A stretch of 44,578 nt of DNA from Plantactinospora endophytica (GCF_016862915.1 NZ_BONW01000040.1:1-44578); one strand, 5' to 3'. Counted from the stretch's first letter, positions 8,641 to 17,476 are shown. Made by a program: numbers and translations. Notes: generated by a model not told the origin, from the letters alone.

Positions 8641-9971
8641 CCGAAGCGAGCGAGAAGACCGAGCCCGGTGTCCGCACCAGACCGGTGTCGGCCTGCCTGT
8701 TCGGGGTGCCCGGCGCGCACCTGAACCTGGGCGTCGGGGCGTTGCGGGCAGCGACCCTGGGCGGGCTGCTGGCCCGCGAACCGGGCGCCGAGGTCACCGT
8801 CTTCGACGACGGCTGGGGGCAGCGCGCCGGGCACACCTTCGTGGCCGGTCGGCCGGTGCCGATCGCGCTGGCCGGTGCCCGGCACTCGCGCCGCTACCAC
8901 CGCCCGGAGTCCTATCTGAACATGCGGATCAGTGCGGCGCTGGGCGGGCTCGGCAACGCCGGACTGGCCCGGATCGACGCCGCCGACGTGGTGCTGGACG
9001 TCAGCGGCGGAGACAGCTTCAGCGACATCTACGGCGAGCACCGGTTCCGTACCGTGGCCTGGCCGAAGCGGCTGGCGCTGCTCCGGCGCCGTCCGCTGGT
9101 GCTGCTGCCGCAGACGTACGGGCCGTTCCGGTCGGCCCGGCTACGGGCCGAGGCGGCGGTCCTGGTCCGGGGCGCCCGTACGGCGTGGGCACGTGATCCG
9201 GAGAGTTTCGCCGCGCTGGCCGACCTGCTCGGCCCCGACCTCGACCCGAGGCGGCACCGGGAGGGCGTCGACGTCGCGTTCGCGCTGGAGCCGAGGGTGC
9301 CGGACGAGCCGGCGTACCAGCGGTTGACCGGGTGGTTCGAGGCCGAGCCGGGTCCGGTGGCCGGGATCAACGTCAGCGGGCTGATGTCCCGACCGGAGGG
9401 CCGGGTCCAGTTCGGACTCGCCGGGGACACCTCGGAGGTGGCCAACCGGCTCTGCGAACGCCTGCTGGAACAGTCGGACACCCGGGTGATCATCGTGCCG
9501 CACGTGCTCACCCCGAACGGCGCCGACGACGACCGGGTGGCCAGCGAACGGCTCTACGCCGCACTCGCCCCCCGGTACGGCGACCGGATCGCGCTGGCCC
9601 CGTCCGGCCTGGACCCGCACCAGAGCAAGTGGGTGATCGCGCACACGAGTTGGTTCTGCGGGATGCGGATGCACGCGACGATCGCGGCGCTCTCCTCGGC
9701 GGTACCGGCGGCGGTGGTGGCGTACAGCGACAAGGCGCGCGGCGTCTTCGCCAGCGTGGGACAGCGGCGGCACGTCGCCGACGCCCGGCGACTGCCCGAC
9801 GACGCACTGCTCGACGTGCTCTGGACCTCCTGGACCGGTCGGGCGGAGACCGCCGCCGAGCTGGCGATCCGGACTCCGGCGGCGGTCGGCCGGGCGTCCG
9901 CGCAGATGGACGAGTTCGTGACGCTGGCCCGGGCCGAGCGGGACCGTCGCGCGCCGACCGAGGTGCGCTGA
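8637..9971 (+). CDS. Polysaccharide pyruvyl transferase family protein
   Basis: A 444-residue member of the CsaB/WcaK family, which transfers pyruvate from phosphoenolpyruvate to a sugar, usually as a ketal. Recognisable parts are NLGVGALRAATLG near the N-terminus, VVLDVSGGDSFSDIYG, LVLLPQTYGPFRS, and the C-terminal FCGMRMHATIAALSSAVPAAVVAYSDKARGVF. The last holds the conserved H in a MRxHxxI context, typical of the family. The GTG start at 8637 overlaps the deacetylase stop and leaves no room for another start with better coupling. A negatively charged pyruvate cap on the glycan is the predicted outcome. It is followed, with a 1-bp overlap, by an FrhB-like gene, a pairing seen in other polysaccharide loci. 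Confidence 0.87.
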   Translation: MTEASEKTEPGVRTRPVSACLFGVPGAHLNLGVGALRAATLGGLLAREPGAEVTVFDDGWGQRAGHTFVAGRPVPIALAGARHSRRYHRPESYLNMRISAALGGLGNAGLARIDAADVVLDVSGGDSFSDIYGEHRFRTVAWPKRLALLRRRPLVLLPQTYGPFRSARLRAEAAVLVRGARTAWARDPESFAALADLLGPDLDPRRHREGVDVAFALEPRVPDEPAYQRLTGWFEAEPGPVAGINVSGLMSRPEGRVQFGLAGDTSEVANRLCERLLEQSDTRVIIVPHVLTPNGADDDRVASERLYAALAPRYGDRIALAPSGLDPHQSKWVIAHTSWFCGMRMHATIAALSSAVPAAVVAYSDKARGVFASVGQRRHVADARRLPDDALLDVLWTSWTGRAETAAELAIRTPAAVGRASAQMDEFVTLARAERDRRAPTEVR

Positions 9972-11347
9972 TGGTCCGGCCCCGGACCGTGCACGACGTC
10001 GCCGCCGGCAAGCTCTGCACCGGCTGCGGGGTCTGCGCGTACCTGGCCCCGGACGAGGTGCGGATGGTCGACGTGCTCGACCACGGCCGCCGGCCGTTGC
10101 CGATCACCCCGGTCGGGGCGAACGGCAGGGGCGCGACGGCGGCACTCGACTGCTGCCCGGGGGTGCGGCTGGGGCACGAGGGCAGCCGGCCGGCGCCGGG
10201 CGAGATCGCCGCGCTGCGCCCGGCCTGGGGACCGGTCCGGGCGATCTGGGAGGGGTACGCGGCCGACCCGTCGATCAGGTACGCCGGCTCCAGCGGCGGG
10301 GTGGCGACCGCACTGGCCGGACACTGCCTGACCGGCGAGGGGATGGCCGGGGTGCTGCACATCGGCGCCCGGGCCGACGTGCCGTACCTGAACGAGACCC
10401 GGCTGTCCCGCACCCCGGCCGAACTGCTGGCCAACGCCGGCTCCCGGTACGCCCCGGCGAGCCCCTGCGACCGGCTCGACCTGGTCGAGTCGGCCGACGG
10501 GCCGTGCGTCTTCGTCGGCAAGCCGTGCGACGTGGCGGCGGTCCGGATGGCCCGGCAGGTCCGGCCGGAGCTGGACCGGAAGCTCGGGCTGACCATCGCG
10601 ATCTTCTGCGCCGGCACTCCGACCACCCGGGGCACCCTGGAGATGCTGGATCGGCTCGGTGTCGCCGACCCGGCCCGGCTGGAGTCGGTGCACTACCGGG
10701 GGGCCGGCTGGCCCGGCTCGGCCCGGGCCCGGCTCACCGACGACCCGCCGGAGCGGCGGCGCGAGCTGAGCTACGCCGAGTCGTGGGGCGACATTCTGCA
10801 GAAGCACCGGCAGTGGCGCTGCTACCTCTGCGCCGACCACACCGGCGAGTTCGCCGACGTGGCGGTCGGCGACCCGTGGTACAGGCCGACCGGCGACGAT
10901 CCGGGACAGTCCCTGGTGCTGGCCCGCACCGAGCGCGGCGTACGGCTGGTCGAGGCCGCCATCGCCGCCGGCACGCTGGTGCTGACTCCGGTGGCCGCCG
11001 ACATCCTGCCCGCCTCGCAGCCGAACCTGCTCCGGGCCCGGGGCGCGGTCTGGGGGCGGCTCACCACGCTGCGGGCGGCCGGCCTGATGACGCCCCGGCT
11101 GCGTAACCTGCCGATGGCCGGCATCTGGTGGCGGCACCTGTCGACGGTCGAGAAACTTCGTTCCACCCTCGGCACGCTGCGCCGGATCGGTCGCAAGCGG
11201 CTGCGCGAGCCGGCCGCGCTGGACCCGTACCGGCCGCCGGCCCAGGCCGGTCCGACTCAGCTCGGTTCGACTCAGGCTGGCCCGGCTCAGGCCGGTTCGA
11301 GCGCCGCTGACCCGGCTCAGACCACCGGTAGGCCGTTGTCGAAGTAG
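9971..11347 (+). CDS. FrhB/FdhB-like iron-sulfur flavoprotein of polysaccharide loci
   Basis: A 458-residue protein related to the beta subunit of coenzyme F420 hydrogenase/dehydrogenase. An N-terminal ferredoxin-like cluster motif, C16TGCGVC22, and a later DCC (about residue 58) could hold a 4Fe-4S centre. The middle shows YAGSSGGVATALAGHCL and CVFVGKPCDVAAVR, and a second Cys cluster CYLCADHTGEFADVAVGDPW follows, all typical of the family. In glycan operons such proteins are presumed redox enzymes acting on sugars, but no reaction is established. The last 40 residues are a repetitive Gln/Ala/Gly/Pro/Ser tail and probably disordered. Its 3' end overlaps the converging beta-helix gene by 31 bp. 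It closes the rightward operon. Confidence 0.83.
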   Translation: MVRPRTVHDVAAGKLCTGCGVCAYLAPDEVRMVDVLDHGRRPLPITPVGANGRGATAALDCCPGVRLGHEGSRPAPGEIAALRPAWGPVRAIWEGYAADPSIRYAGSSGGVATALAGHCLTGEGMAGVLHIGARADVPYLNETRLSRTPAELLANAGSRYAPASPCDRLDLVESADGPCVFVGKPCDVAAVRMARQVRPELDRKLGLTIAIFCAGTPTTRGTLEMLDRLGVADPARLESVHYRGAGWPGSARARLTDDPPERRRELSYAESWGDILQKHRQWRCYLCADHTGEFADVAVGDPWYRPTGDDPGQSLVLARTERGVRLVEAAIAAGTLVLTPVAADILPASQPNLLRARGAVWGRLTTLRAAGLMTPRLRNLPMAGIWWRHLSTVEKLRSTLGTLRRIGRKRLREPAALDPYRPPAQAGPTQLGSTQAGPAQAGSSAADPAQTTGRPLSK

Positions 11348-12660
11348 ACGTTGGTGGCCCGTTCCCAGATGACTCCGGCCCGGTTCCAGCCGGAGACCAC
11401 CCCGAAACGGTAGTCGCGGCCGTACTTGTTGTTCCGGAACAGGATGTTGGAGCCGACCAGCCGGGGACTGATCCCGATCGAGTAGTTGCCGCCGTTGCAG
11501 TAGTTGTCCTCGAAGGTCAGGTTGGTCAGCGACGGGCTGGTCTCCGAGCCGATGGTGAGGCAGGAGTTGAACGGGTCCCGGGTCACCGGGTTGTACGACA
11601 GCAGCGTGTTGTGCCGGACGATGATGTTGTTGCCGCCGGTGCTCTGCAACACGTCGTTGTGCGAGCCGGCGATCCGGGCCAGGCTGTGGATGTACGAGTC
11701 GAAGATCCGGGTGTTGTTGGCCAGGCGGGGCCCGTCGATCATGTTGTAGACGTTGCCCCGGCGCAACGTGTAGTCGCCGCAGCAGATCGAGGCCGAGTTC
11801 TTCGCCATGCCGTTGATCTCGACGTCCTGGACCAGCAGGTTGGTCGCCCCGGCCAGGGTCCGGATCGAGTACGTGGTGCTGTTGCAGGTGATCCGGGAGC
11901 GCAGGATCTGCACGTTGGCGGCGGAGACGGTGACGCAGCCGACGATGTTCAGCCCGGTCACCACCTGCCCCGCCGTACGCAGGCTGAGCGATCCGGAGTT
12001 GCGTAGCGCCGTACCGACCGGCACTCCCGTGGTGGTCGGACCGGGCCAGTACGTGATCGGGGTCGGCGGCGCCGCCGCGGGCGCGTACGGCGGGCGTTGC
12101 GCCATCGCCCGGGAGTCGGGGTCGGGCGGCGGGATCGGCACGGTCGGGCTGGTCGGCGTCGCCTCGCCGTACGGCCGTCCGTCGACAAAGGACTCGACGA
12201 TGGTGGCGGTGCTCCCCTCGCGCTGCGCGAACGCCTGGCGGCAGCCGTTGACCCGGACCCGCAACGCCGAGTACCCGCCGGGCACGATCCCGTCGGTCCC
12301 GGCCGAGGTGCACTGGACCTGGGTGTCCTCGATCAGCGTGCCGACCACGCCGGACCGGATCACGACGGCGGCGGTACCGCCGGTGCGAATCTTGACCCGC
12401 CGGATGGTGACGTTGTTGGCCGCGACCTCGACCGGGCGGTCGATCGTCCGTCCCCAGAGGACGGAGGCGGGCTGGTCGAGCACCATCGGCGCGGCCCGGA
12501 CCGGTTGACCCGCGACGGTGAGTACGAGATAGCCGCTGGCGGCGAGGAGGAGGGCGGTGAGGCTGAAGATCCCGACGATGGTCGCCCGGCGCCGGGTGCG
12601 GTCCGGGCGGCGGACGAGATCTGCTGGCTCGATCGGAGGAGCGGCGTTGGCGTCGGTCAC
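11317..12660 (-). CDS. Membrane-anchored right-handed parallel beta-helix protein
   Basis: A 447-residue protein. Residues 1-27 are cytoplasmic and Arg-rich, then one hydrophobic segment (about 28-48, IVGIFSLTALLLAASGYLVL) acts as a signal anchor. The outside part has two beta-helix blocks (about 65-150 and 230-440) separated by a Pro-rich linker. The repeats show the Asn/Val ladder typical of pectate-lyase-like folds (NVTIRRVKI, NVQILRSRITC, NIIVRHNTLLSYN, NLTFEDNYCNGGN). Cys residues in the outer part may form disulfides. Such folds bind or cleave polysaccharides, so it may process the adjacent glycan; catalytic residues cannot be assigned. The start is GTG with a GGGGGG run upstream. Its 3' end overlaps the FrhB-like gene. 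Confidence 0.8.
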   Translation of the reverse strand: MTDANAAPPIEPADLVRRPDRTRRRATIVGIFSLTALLLAASGYLVLTVAGQPVRAAPMVLDQPASVLWGRTIDRPVEVAANNVTIRRVKIRTGGTAAVVIRSGVVGTLIEDTQVQCTSAGTDGIVPGGYSALRVRVNGCRQAFAQREGSTATIVESFVDGRPYGEATPTSPTVPIPPPDPDSRAMAQRPPYAPAAAPPTPITYWPGPTTTGVPVGTALRNSGSLSLRTAGQVVTGLNIVGCVTVSAANVQILRSRITCNSTTYSIRTLAGATNLLVQDVEINGMAKNSASICCGDYTLRRGNVYNMIDGPRLANNTRIFDSYIHSLARIAGSHNDVLQSTGGNNIIVRHNTLLSYNPVTRDPFNSCLTIGSETSPSLTNLTFEDNYCNGGNYSIGISPRLVGSNILFRNNKYGRDYRFGVVSGWNRAGVIWERATNVYFDNGLPVV

Positions 12661-12915
12661 GGCTACCCCCCACGGGCGCGTCGCACACGGCCAGGGGCCA
12701 CAGTTCGTGCGCTACGAAGGCCGCCCGCCGCCGATCCGGCCCGCCCGCGCCAACTCCCCCCGGGTCGACGCGATCGCCGCGGTCGGAGCACCTTCCCAGG
12801 TCAGGAGGGGTGCGGTTCCGACCGTCTCGACCTGCTGGCCATGAATGAATACTACAAGCCGTGCCGAAGCGGTTACTATTCTCGATTCAGACGGATTGCG
12901 GACAGAAGTTGCTGG
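12661..12915. promoter_or_regulatory. Spacer with AT-rich imperfect dyad upstream of the beta-helix gene
   Basis: No gene is visible in this 255-bp spacer. At 12847-12881 there is an imperfect inverted repeat, GAATACTACAAGCCG against CGGTTACTATTC, within a conspicuously AT-rich patch (12840-12900). Local base composition makes this the likely promoter or operator of the leftward beta-helix gene. No clear -35/-10 pair was found. Confidence 0.4.
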
Positions 12916-14163
12916 TCAGCGGTGCTGCTGCCGGGGCAGCACCACCTCGCGGAGCACCAGTTGGATGGCCGCCACCGCCGGGATCGCGACCAGCGCGCCG
13001 ATCACCCCGAACAGGGCCACCCCGAGCAGCGCCGCGACGATCGCCGCGACGTCGTTGACCTGGACGGACCGCCGCATCACCCGGGGATAGACCAGGTAGT
13101 TCTCCACCTGCTGGTAGACCAGGAAGAAGACCGCGCTGGCGATTCCGGTCGGCACGTCGGTGGCGAACCCGACCAGGGTGATCACCACCGCTCCGATGGT
13201 CGCGCCGATCTGCGGGATGAGGTCGCAGATCGCCACCACCACCGCGAGCGCGAACGGGTACGCCAGGCCGACGACGACGGCGAAGACGAAGGTGCTCACC
13301 CCGGCCAGCAGGGCGATGGCGAGCGCACCCACCATGTACGCGCCGACCTTCGCCAGGATCTCGTCACCGATCAGGCGTACCCGGTCCCGCCTGGTCGACG
13401 GGACCAGGCCGTAGCCGAGGTCGCGGAGCCGGTCGAAGGTGGCCATGAAGTAGATCGTCAGCACGATCACGGTGACGATGTTGAAGACCGCGCCGAAGAT
13501 GAACCCGGCGGCCCCGAAGACCCCGCCCAGGGCCCGGGTGATGTTCTCCGTGGTGGCCGCCGACTCGATCTTGCCGGTCAGGTCGTACTGCACGATCAGG
13601 TCGTTGACGGTGTCGTTGCGGCGCAGCTCGGTGACGTAGTCGGGCACCTGCCCGATCAGCTCGCCGGTCTGGCTGACGATCGGCGGCACCAGCGCGTACA
13701 CCGCGCCGGTGATAACGGCGAGCAGGGTCAACGTCACAGTCGCCACGGCCAGCCCCCGGGGCAGCCCCCACGAGCGCAGCCGGACCACCGCCGGATGCAG
13801 CCCGATCGCCAGGAAGAGCGCGATGAAGACCAGCACCAGCACCGAGCCCGCGTTGCGGACGGCGAGGAATATCGCGTACGCCAGCAGCACGCCCAGCCCG
13901 CCGGTCAGCCCGACCAGGAACGGGCTCAGCCGCAGCGGCTGACCGGGCCGACCGAACCGACCGGGTGCCTCGCCGACGAGGTGTTCCCCGTCTGGTGCGG
14001 CGTCGCCGGCGGGCGGTTCCGTTCGCGGACGCGGTGCTGCGGCCGGTGCCGGATCAGCCGGCTCGGGCGTACCGGCGGTCGTCGGCGCCGCGCCGGCCGT
14101 GATCTCCGGACCGGCCGGGTCGTCCTGCCGTTCGCCGTGCGCCGCTGGATGCTCGCTGCCCAT
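12916..14163 (-). CDS. AI-2E family transporter (PerM-like permease)
   Basis: A 415-residue membrane protein. The first 80 residues are polar and rich in Ala/Pro/Glu. Several hydrophobic helices follow, with family landmarks near the C-terminus: AICDLIPQIGATIGAVVITLVGF, then FFLVYQQVENYLVYPRVMRRSVQVN, then VAALLGVALFGVIGALVAIPAVAAIQ. Family members export varied small molecules or ions (autoinducer-2 in the founding case, Na+/H+ exchange in others), so no substrate is claimed. ATG at 14163 was chosen because GGGGAGG lies just upstream, although an in-frame start exists 17 codons earlier. It appears monocistronic. Confidence 0.87.
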   Translation of the reverse strand: MGSEHPAAHGERQDDPAGPEITAGAAPTTAGTPEPADPAPAAAPRPRTEPPAGDAAPDGEHLVGEAPGRFGRPGQPLRLSPFLVGLTGGLGVLLAYAIFLAVRNAGSVLVLVFIALFLAIGLHPAVVRLRSWGLPRGLAVATVTLTLLAVITGAVYALVPPIVSQTGELIGQVPDYVTELRRNDTVNDLIVQYDLTGKIESAATTENITRALGGVFGAAGFIFGAVFNIVTVIVLTIYFMATFDRLRDLGYGLVPSTRRDRVRLIGDEILAKVGAYMVGALAIALLAGVSTFVFAVVVGLAYPFALAVVVAICDLIPQIGATIGAVVITLVGFATDVPTGIASAVFFLVYQQVENYLVYPRVMRRSVQVNDVAAIVAALLGVALFGVIGALVAIPAVAAIQLVLREVVLPRQQHR

Positions 14164-14336
14164 TCCGACCTCCCCGCCGATGGTCCCGGCCGAGGTTATC
14201 CCGGAAGTCCACAACTATCTCCGTCCCCGGCACGTGTTACGTCGTCGCGGTCCGCCCCGGGACGCTGGCGGGCAGGATCCGTGGACGTGATGGGGAAGCT
14301 CGGTGGGCCGACTCCGGCCGTTGGCCACGCCGACCG

Positions 14337-14432
14337 CTGACGGTACGGGTCGACGCCGCCGCCGACCGCGACGGAACGGTGCTGCCGAACACCGGCAACC
14401 AGACGACCCTCCAGGTGTCGATCGGCTCCTGA
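14337..14432 (+). pseudogene. Decayed C-terminal fragment of a paralogue of the secreted protein at 14564
   Basis: In the frame of 14337 the DNA reads LTVRVDAAADRDGTVLPNTG followed by eleven residues and a stop at 14430-14432. This matches the end of the neighbouring secreted protein (TATVRVDAGADVEGTVLPKTG and its tail) at most positions. Upstream of 14337 the similarity stops and no start codon or signal peptide is present. The simplest reading is an old tandem duplication whose 5' part was lost. It could also be the scar of recombination between gene copies. Confidence 0.75.
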
Positions 14433-14469
14433 CCGGCGACCCTCCAGGTGTCGATCGGGTCCTGACCGG
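14404..14469. repeat. 33-bp perfect-period tandem duplication
   Basis: Bases 14404-14436 and 14437-14469 are two 33-bp copies that differ at one position (GGCTCC against GGGTCC). The duplicated unit spans the last codons and stop of the pseudogene fragment, so the stop codon occurs twice. It is probably a replication-slippage product. Confidence 0.85.
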
Positions 14470-14563
14470 GTGACGTCTTCCTGACAACAATCGCCGCAAC
14501 GATCCGTCCACCCGGGATGTGTTACCGGCGTGGCTCCGACAGGGGGCCGGCAGAGGAGGACGA

Positions 14564-15079
14564 ATGAACAGCACGATCGCAGGACGGCGCCGGGCCGGGG
14601 CAATCGCGGTGACGGTCGGAATGGCGCTCGGCGCGTTGGCTCCGGCGGCGGCATCGGCGGCTCCGGCGGACCGGCCGGCGAACACCCGGCTCGGGATCAG
14701 CGCGACCGACCTGGCGTACGGGCCGCTGGAAGCGGACGGGTGGCGCCGGGGCACCACCACGGTGACGATCATCAACCCGACCAGGAAGACGATCCAGTAC
14801 CCGATGATCACCTTCCTGAACAACGGGGCCGACCACGCCGAGCACGCGATCTGGTCGTGGGACTGCCCGATCGGCCACGGGCGCCCGGACCGGGAGGTCT
14901 GCATCACCAACCCGCTAGCCCCGGGCGAGGGCCGCCGCATCGTCTTCCCGTTCATCACCGAGACCGGCGGTGACACCAGGACGGCGACGGTACGCGTCGA
15001 CGCGGGCGCCGACGTCGAGGGCACGGTGCTGCCGAAGACCGGCCAGAGCACGTGGTTCAAGGTGACGCCCGGCTTCTGA
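14564..15079 (+). CDS. Small secreted protein of unknown function
   Basis: A 171-residue exported protein. Residues 1-33 are a classic signal peptide: Arg-rich start, hydrophobic core VTVGMALGALAPAAA, and a likely cleavage near ASA-AP. The mature part looks like a single beta-rich domain (TTTVTIINPTRKTIQYPMITF, then TATVRVDAGADVEG), reminiscent of Ig-like or DUF11-type modules. It has two Cys residues (DCPIGH and EVCITN) that could pair. I do not recognise the family with confidence. ATG at 14564 is well supported by AGGAGG five bases upstream. A degraded paralogue tail lies upstream, implying a tandem duplication. A strong hairpin follows the stop. No partner gene is obvious. Confidence 0.75.
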   Translation: MNSTIAGRRRAGAIAVTVGMALGALAPAAASAAPADRPANTRLGISATDLAYGPLEADGWRRGTTTVTIINPTRKTIQYPMITFLNNGADHAEHAIWSWDCPIGHGRPDREVCITNPLAPGEGRRIVFPFITETGGDTRTATVRVDAGADVEGTVLPKTGQSTWFKVTPGF

Positions 15080-15090
15080 GTCGAGCCCGG

Positions 15091-15124
15091 GGTACGGGCC
15101 GGTGCCTGCGCGCCGGCCCGTACC
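15091..15124. terminator. Bidirectional hairpin terminator between convergent genes
   Basis: A perfect 12-bp stem, GGTACGGGCCGG at 15091-15102 and its complement at 15113-15124, with a 10-nt loop. It lies 11 bp after the secreted-protein stop and 11 bp before the 3' end of the leftward Scy-like gene. No T-tract follows, as is usual for actinomycete terminators. Confidence 0.75.
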
Positions 15125-15135
15125 GGCGGCGGAAG

Positions 15136-17358
15136 CTACTCGGAGTCGACCGTCACCTTGTTCGACTTGGTGCCCTGGTCCTCGACGGTCGGCTTGCCGC
15201 TGCGCTTGCCGGAGTCGCCGGTGCTGGTGATCCGGGTCGGCATCGGCTCCCGGCCGCCGGTGCCGGGCACCGCCGCCACGGTCGGCTCGCCCTCGATGCC
15301 GCCGCCGTCGGCGCCGGCGGTCACCGGCTCGGTCACCCGGGACGTCCCGGACGTCTCGCCGGACGCCCCGGTCTGCTCGGCGGCGACCTGCTCGGCGGCG
15401 GCCTCGACGATCTGCTGCATGTCGGCCTCGGCCTGTGCCAACTGCTGCTCCGCCTGCTGGGCCGACTGTTCCGTGCCGGTCAACCGGTCCTGCTCGCCGG
15501 CGAGCTGCGTCTGCGCGGCGGCGAGCTGCCGCTGGATCCGGTCGGACTCCTGCCGGGAGGCCACCGTCTCCTGCCGGATGTCGGCGAGCGACTGCTGCGC
15601 CTCGGCGATCTCCTGCATCACCTCGGCCAACTGCTGCCGGCCGGCCGCCGCCTCCTGCTGCGTACTGGCCAGGTGCTGCTGGGTGGTGGCCAGGTGCTGC
15701 TGCGCCGTCGCCATGTACTCCTCGAACTGGCGGCGGGACGTGCTGGCCTGCTCCTCCGCCTGCCGGTGCAGCTCGGCGAGCCGCTCCTCGGCCTCCCGCC
15801 GGATCTCGGCGGCCTTCTCCTCGGCCTCGCCGCGCACCCGGGCGGCGTACTCGTCGGCCTCCTGGCGGACCCGGTCGGCGCCGCCCTCGATCTCCGCCCG
15901 ACGGGTCTCGTACGACTCCTCCAGCTCGGTCCGCCGCGCGTCGAGCTGCTGCTCCAGCTCGGTCTGCCGAGCCTCGAACTGCTGCTCCAGCTCGGCCTTG
16001 CGCTGGTTGAACTCGCGGTCGGCACCGGCCCGGTAGGCGGCCAGCTCCTCCTCCAGGGCGGACCGGCCGGCGCTCAGCTCCTCCTCGGCGGCGGTCCGCT
16101 GGGCGGCGATCTCCTGCTCGGCGGCGGTGGTACGCCGGTTGATCTCCTGCTCGACACCGGCCCGCCAGGCGCCCAGCTCCTGCTGCGTCTCCGCCCGCAC
16201 CTTCTGGGCGTACTCCTCGACGTCGGCACGGGACTTCCGGACGTACTCGGCGGTCTCCTCGTTGATCCGGGCCGCCTCCTGCTGCGCCTTGGCGTGCGCC
16301 GCCTGCCCGGCCTCGCGGAGCTGGGTGGCCTCGTGCTTCGCCTTCGCGTGCAGCCCCTGGCCGGCCTCGCGCAGCCGGGTCGCCTCCTGCTTGGCAATCT
16401 CGATCATGCGGTCGGCTTCCTGGGCCGCCGCGTCGGTGAGCCGCTGCGCCTCCTGCTGGGCCTTGACGTGTGCCGCCTGCCCCGCTTCGCGCAGCCGGGT
16501 CGCTTCCTGCTGGGCGGCGTCCCGGAGCCGGTTGGCCTCGTGCTGGGCCGCGTGCCGCAACCGCGCGGACTCCTGGCGGGCGCGCTCGACGACCTGCTGG
16601 CTCTCCCGTTCGGTCCGCTCGGTCAGCTCCTGGGCCTGGGCGGCGGTCAGCTCGGTGAGCCGGTTCGCCTCCTGCTCCGCGGTGTCCCGGAGCTGCTTGG
16701 CCTCCTGCACCGCCTTGGCGTGCGCCGCCTGGCTGGCCTCGCGCAGCCGGTTCGCCTCCTCGGCGGCCCGGTTGCGCAGCTCGGAACCCTCCTGCTTGGC
16801 CTTCTCGAACGCGGCCTGGGCGGCTTCGCGGAGTCGGGTGGCCTCCTCGGCGGCGGCGGTGACGGCGGCGTCCGCCTCGGCTCGGCGGGCCGTGTTGAGC
16901 TTCTCCTCCTCCGCCCGGCGGGCGGCGAGGGCGAGTTCGAAGTCGCGCAGCGCGTCGGCGGCCTGCTGGCGGGCATCCTCCAGCACCTGCTCCGCCTCGG
17001 CCCGCCGAGCCTCGATCTCCTGGAGGGTGTCCCGGTGGATGATCTCGGCCTGTTCCTCGGCGAGCGTCAGGATCTGTTCGACCACCGGACCGAGGTGCCG
17101 GAACGACGCCCGGTCCACCACGCCGATCTGCCGTCGTACCGCCGTCAGGTCGCGTTGCAGCACCTCGACCTGGCCGGCCAGATTGTGGATCTGGCTGTAC
17201 GCGTGCTCACGCTGGGCCGCCAGGGTGGCGATATCGTTCTCGGCGCGAGCGACGTACCGATCCACCTGCCCCTTGTCGTAGCCCCGAAAGGCCGGCTCGA
17301 AGCTCGGCTCCGTAGCCACATCCCCGTTCAGGGCAAACAGTTCCTCGCCGTGCGACAT
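15136..17358 (-). CDS. Scy-like polar coiled-coil cytoskeletal protein
   Basis: A 740-residue, almost wholly helical coiled-coil protein. Near the N-terminus is a DivIVA-like segment (FEPAFRGYDKGQVDRYV), then a short hinge and LGPVVEQILTLAEEQAEII, both shared with the adjacent FilP-like protein. The long rod is built of repeats such as EANRLREA, QAAHAKAQQEA and EATRLREAGQ. Tyr/Glu-rich stretches follow and the C-terminus is low-complexity acidic/Lys. In Streptomyces, Scy organises the tip-growth polarisome with DivIVA and FilP. Scy there is much longer (about 1300 residues), so this is a shorter version or a relative. ATG at 17358 fits the conserved start better than one 39 codons upstream. 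It follows filP after a hairpin. Confidence 0.78.
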   Translation of the reverse strand: MSHGEELFALNGDVATEPSFEPAFRGYDKGQVDRYVARAENDIATLAAQREHAYSQIHNLAGQVEVLQRDLTAVRRQIGVVDRASFRHLGPVVEQILTLAEEQAEIIHRDTLQEIEARRAEAEQVLEDARQQAADALRDFELALAARRAEEEKLNTARRAEADAAVTAAAEEATRLREAAQAAFEKAKQEGSELRNRAAEEANRLREASQAAHAKAVQEAKQLRDTAEQEANRLTELTAAQAQELTERTERESQQVVERARQESARLRHAAQHEANRLRDAAQQEATRLREAGQAAHVKAQQEAQRLTDAAAQEADRMIEIAKQEATRLREAGQGLHAKAKHEATQLREAGQAAHAKAQQEAARINEETAEYVRKSRADVEEYAQKVRAETQQELGAWRAGVEQEINRRTTAAEQEIAAQRTAAEEELSAGRSALEEELAAYRAGADREFNQRKAELEQQFEARQTELEQQLDARRTELEESYETRRAEIEGGADRVRQEADEYAARVRGEAEEKAAEIRREAEERLAELHRQAEEQASTSRRQFEEYMATAQQHLATTQQHLASTQQEAAAGRQQLAEVMQEIAEAQQSLADIRQETVASRQESDRIQRQLAAAQTQLAGEQDRLTGTEQSAQQAEQQLAQAEADMQQIVEAAAEQVAAEQTGASGETSGTSRVTEPVTAGADGGGIEGEPTVAAVPGTGGREPMPTRITSTGDSGKRSGKPTVEDQGTKSNKVTVDSE

Positions 17359-17476
17359 ACTCCCATCCTCACACGGGTCGCCCAGTTCTGCGGCGATACC
17401 CGGCGGGGCTGATGGGACGAAGCTCACCGGTCGGGACATTATCCGACCTGTCGGGCCGTACGCCGGGCAGCACACA

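Noticed and set aside
15052-17412. A plus-strand 786-codon frame across the Scy-like gene, with LLRLGV-type repeats resembling leucine-rich proteins
   Set aside because: It is the complement of coiled-coil repeats (GAG/GCG codons), so the Leu/Gly periodicity is inherited from the real gene.
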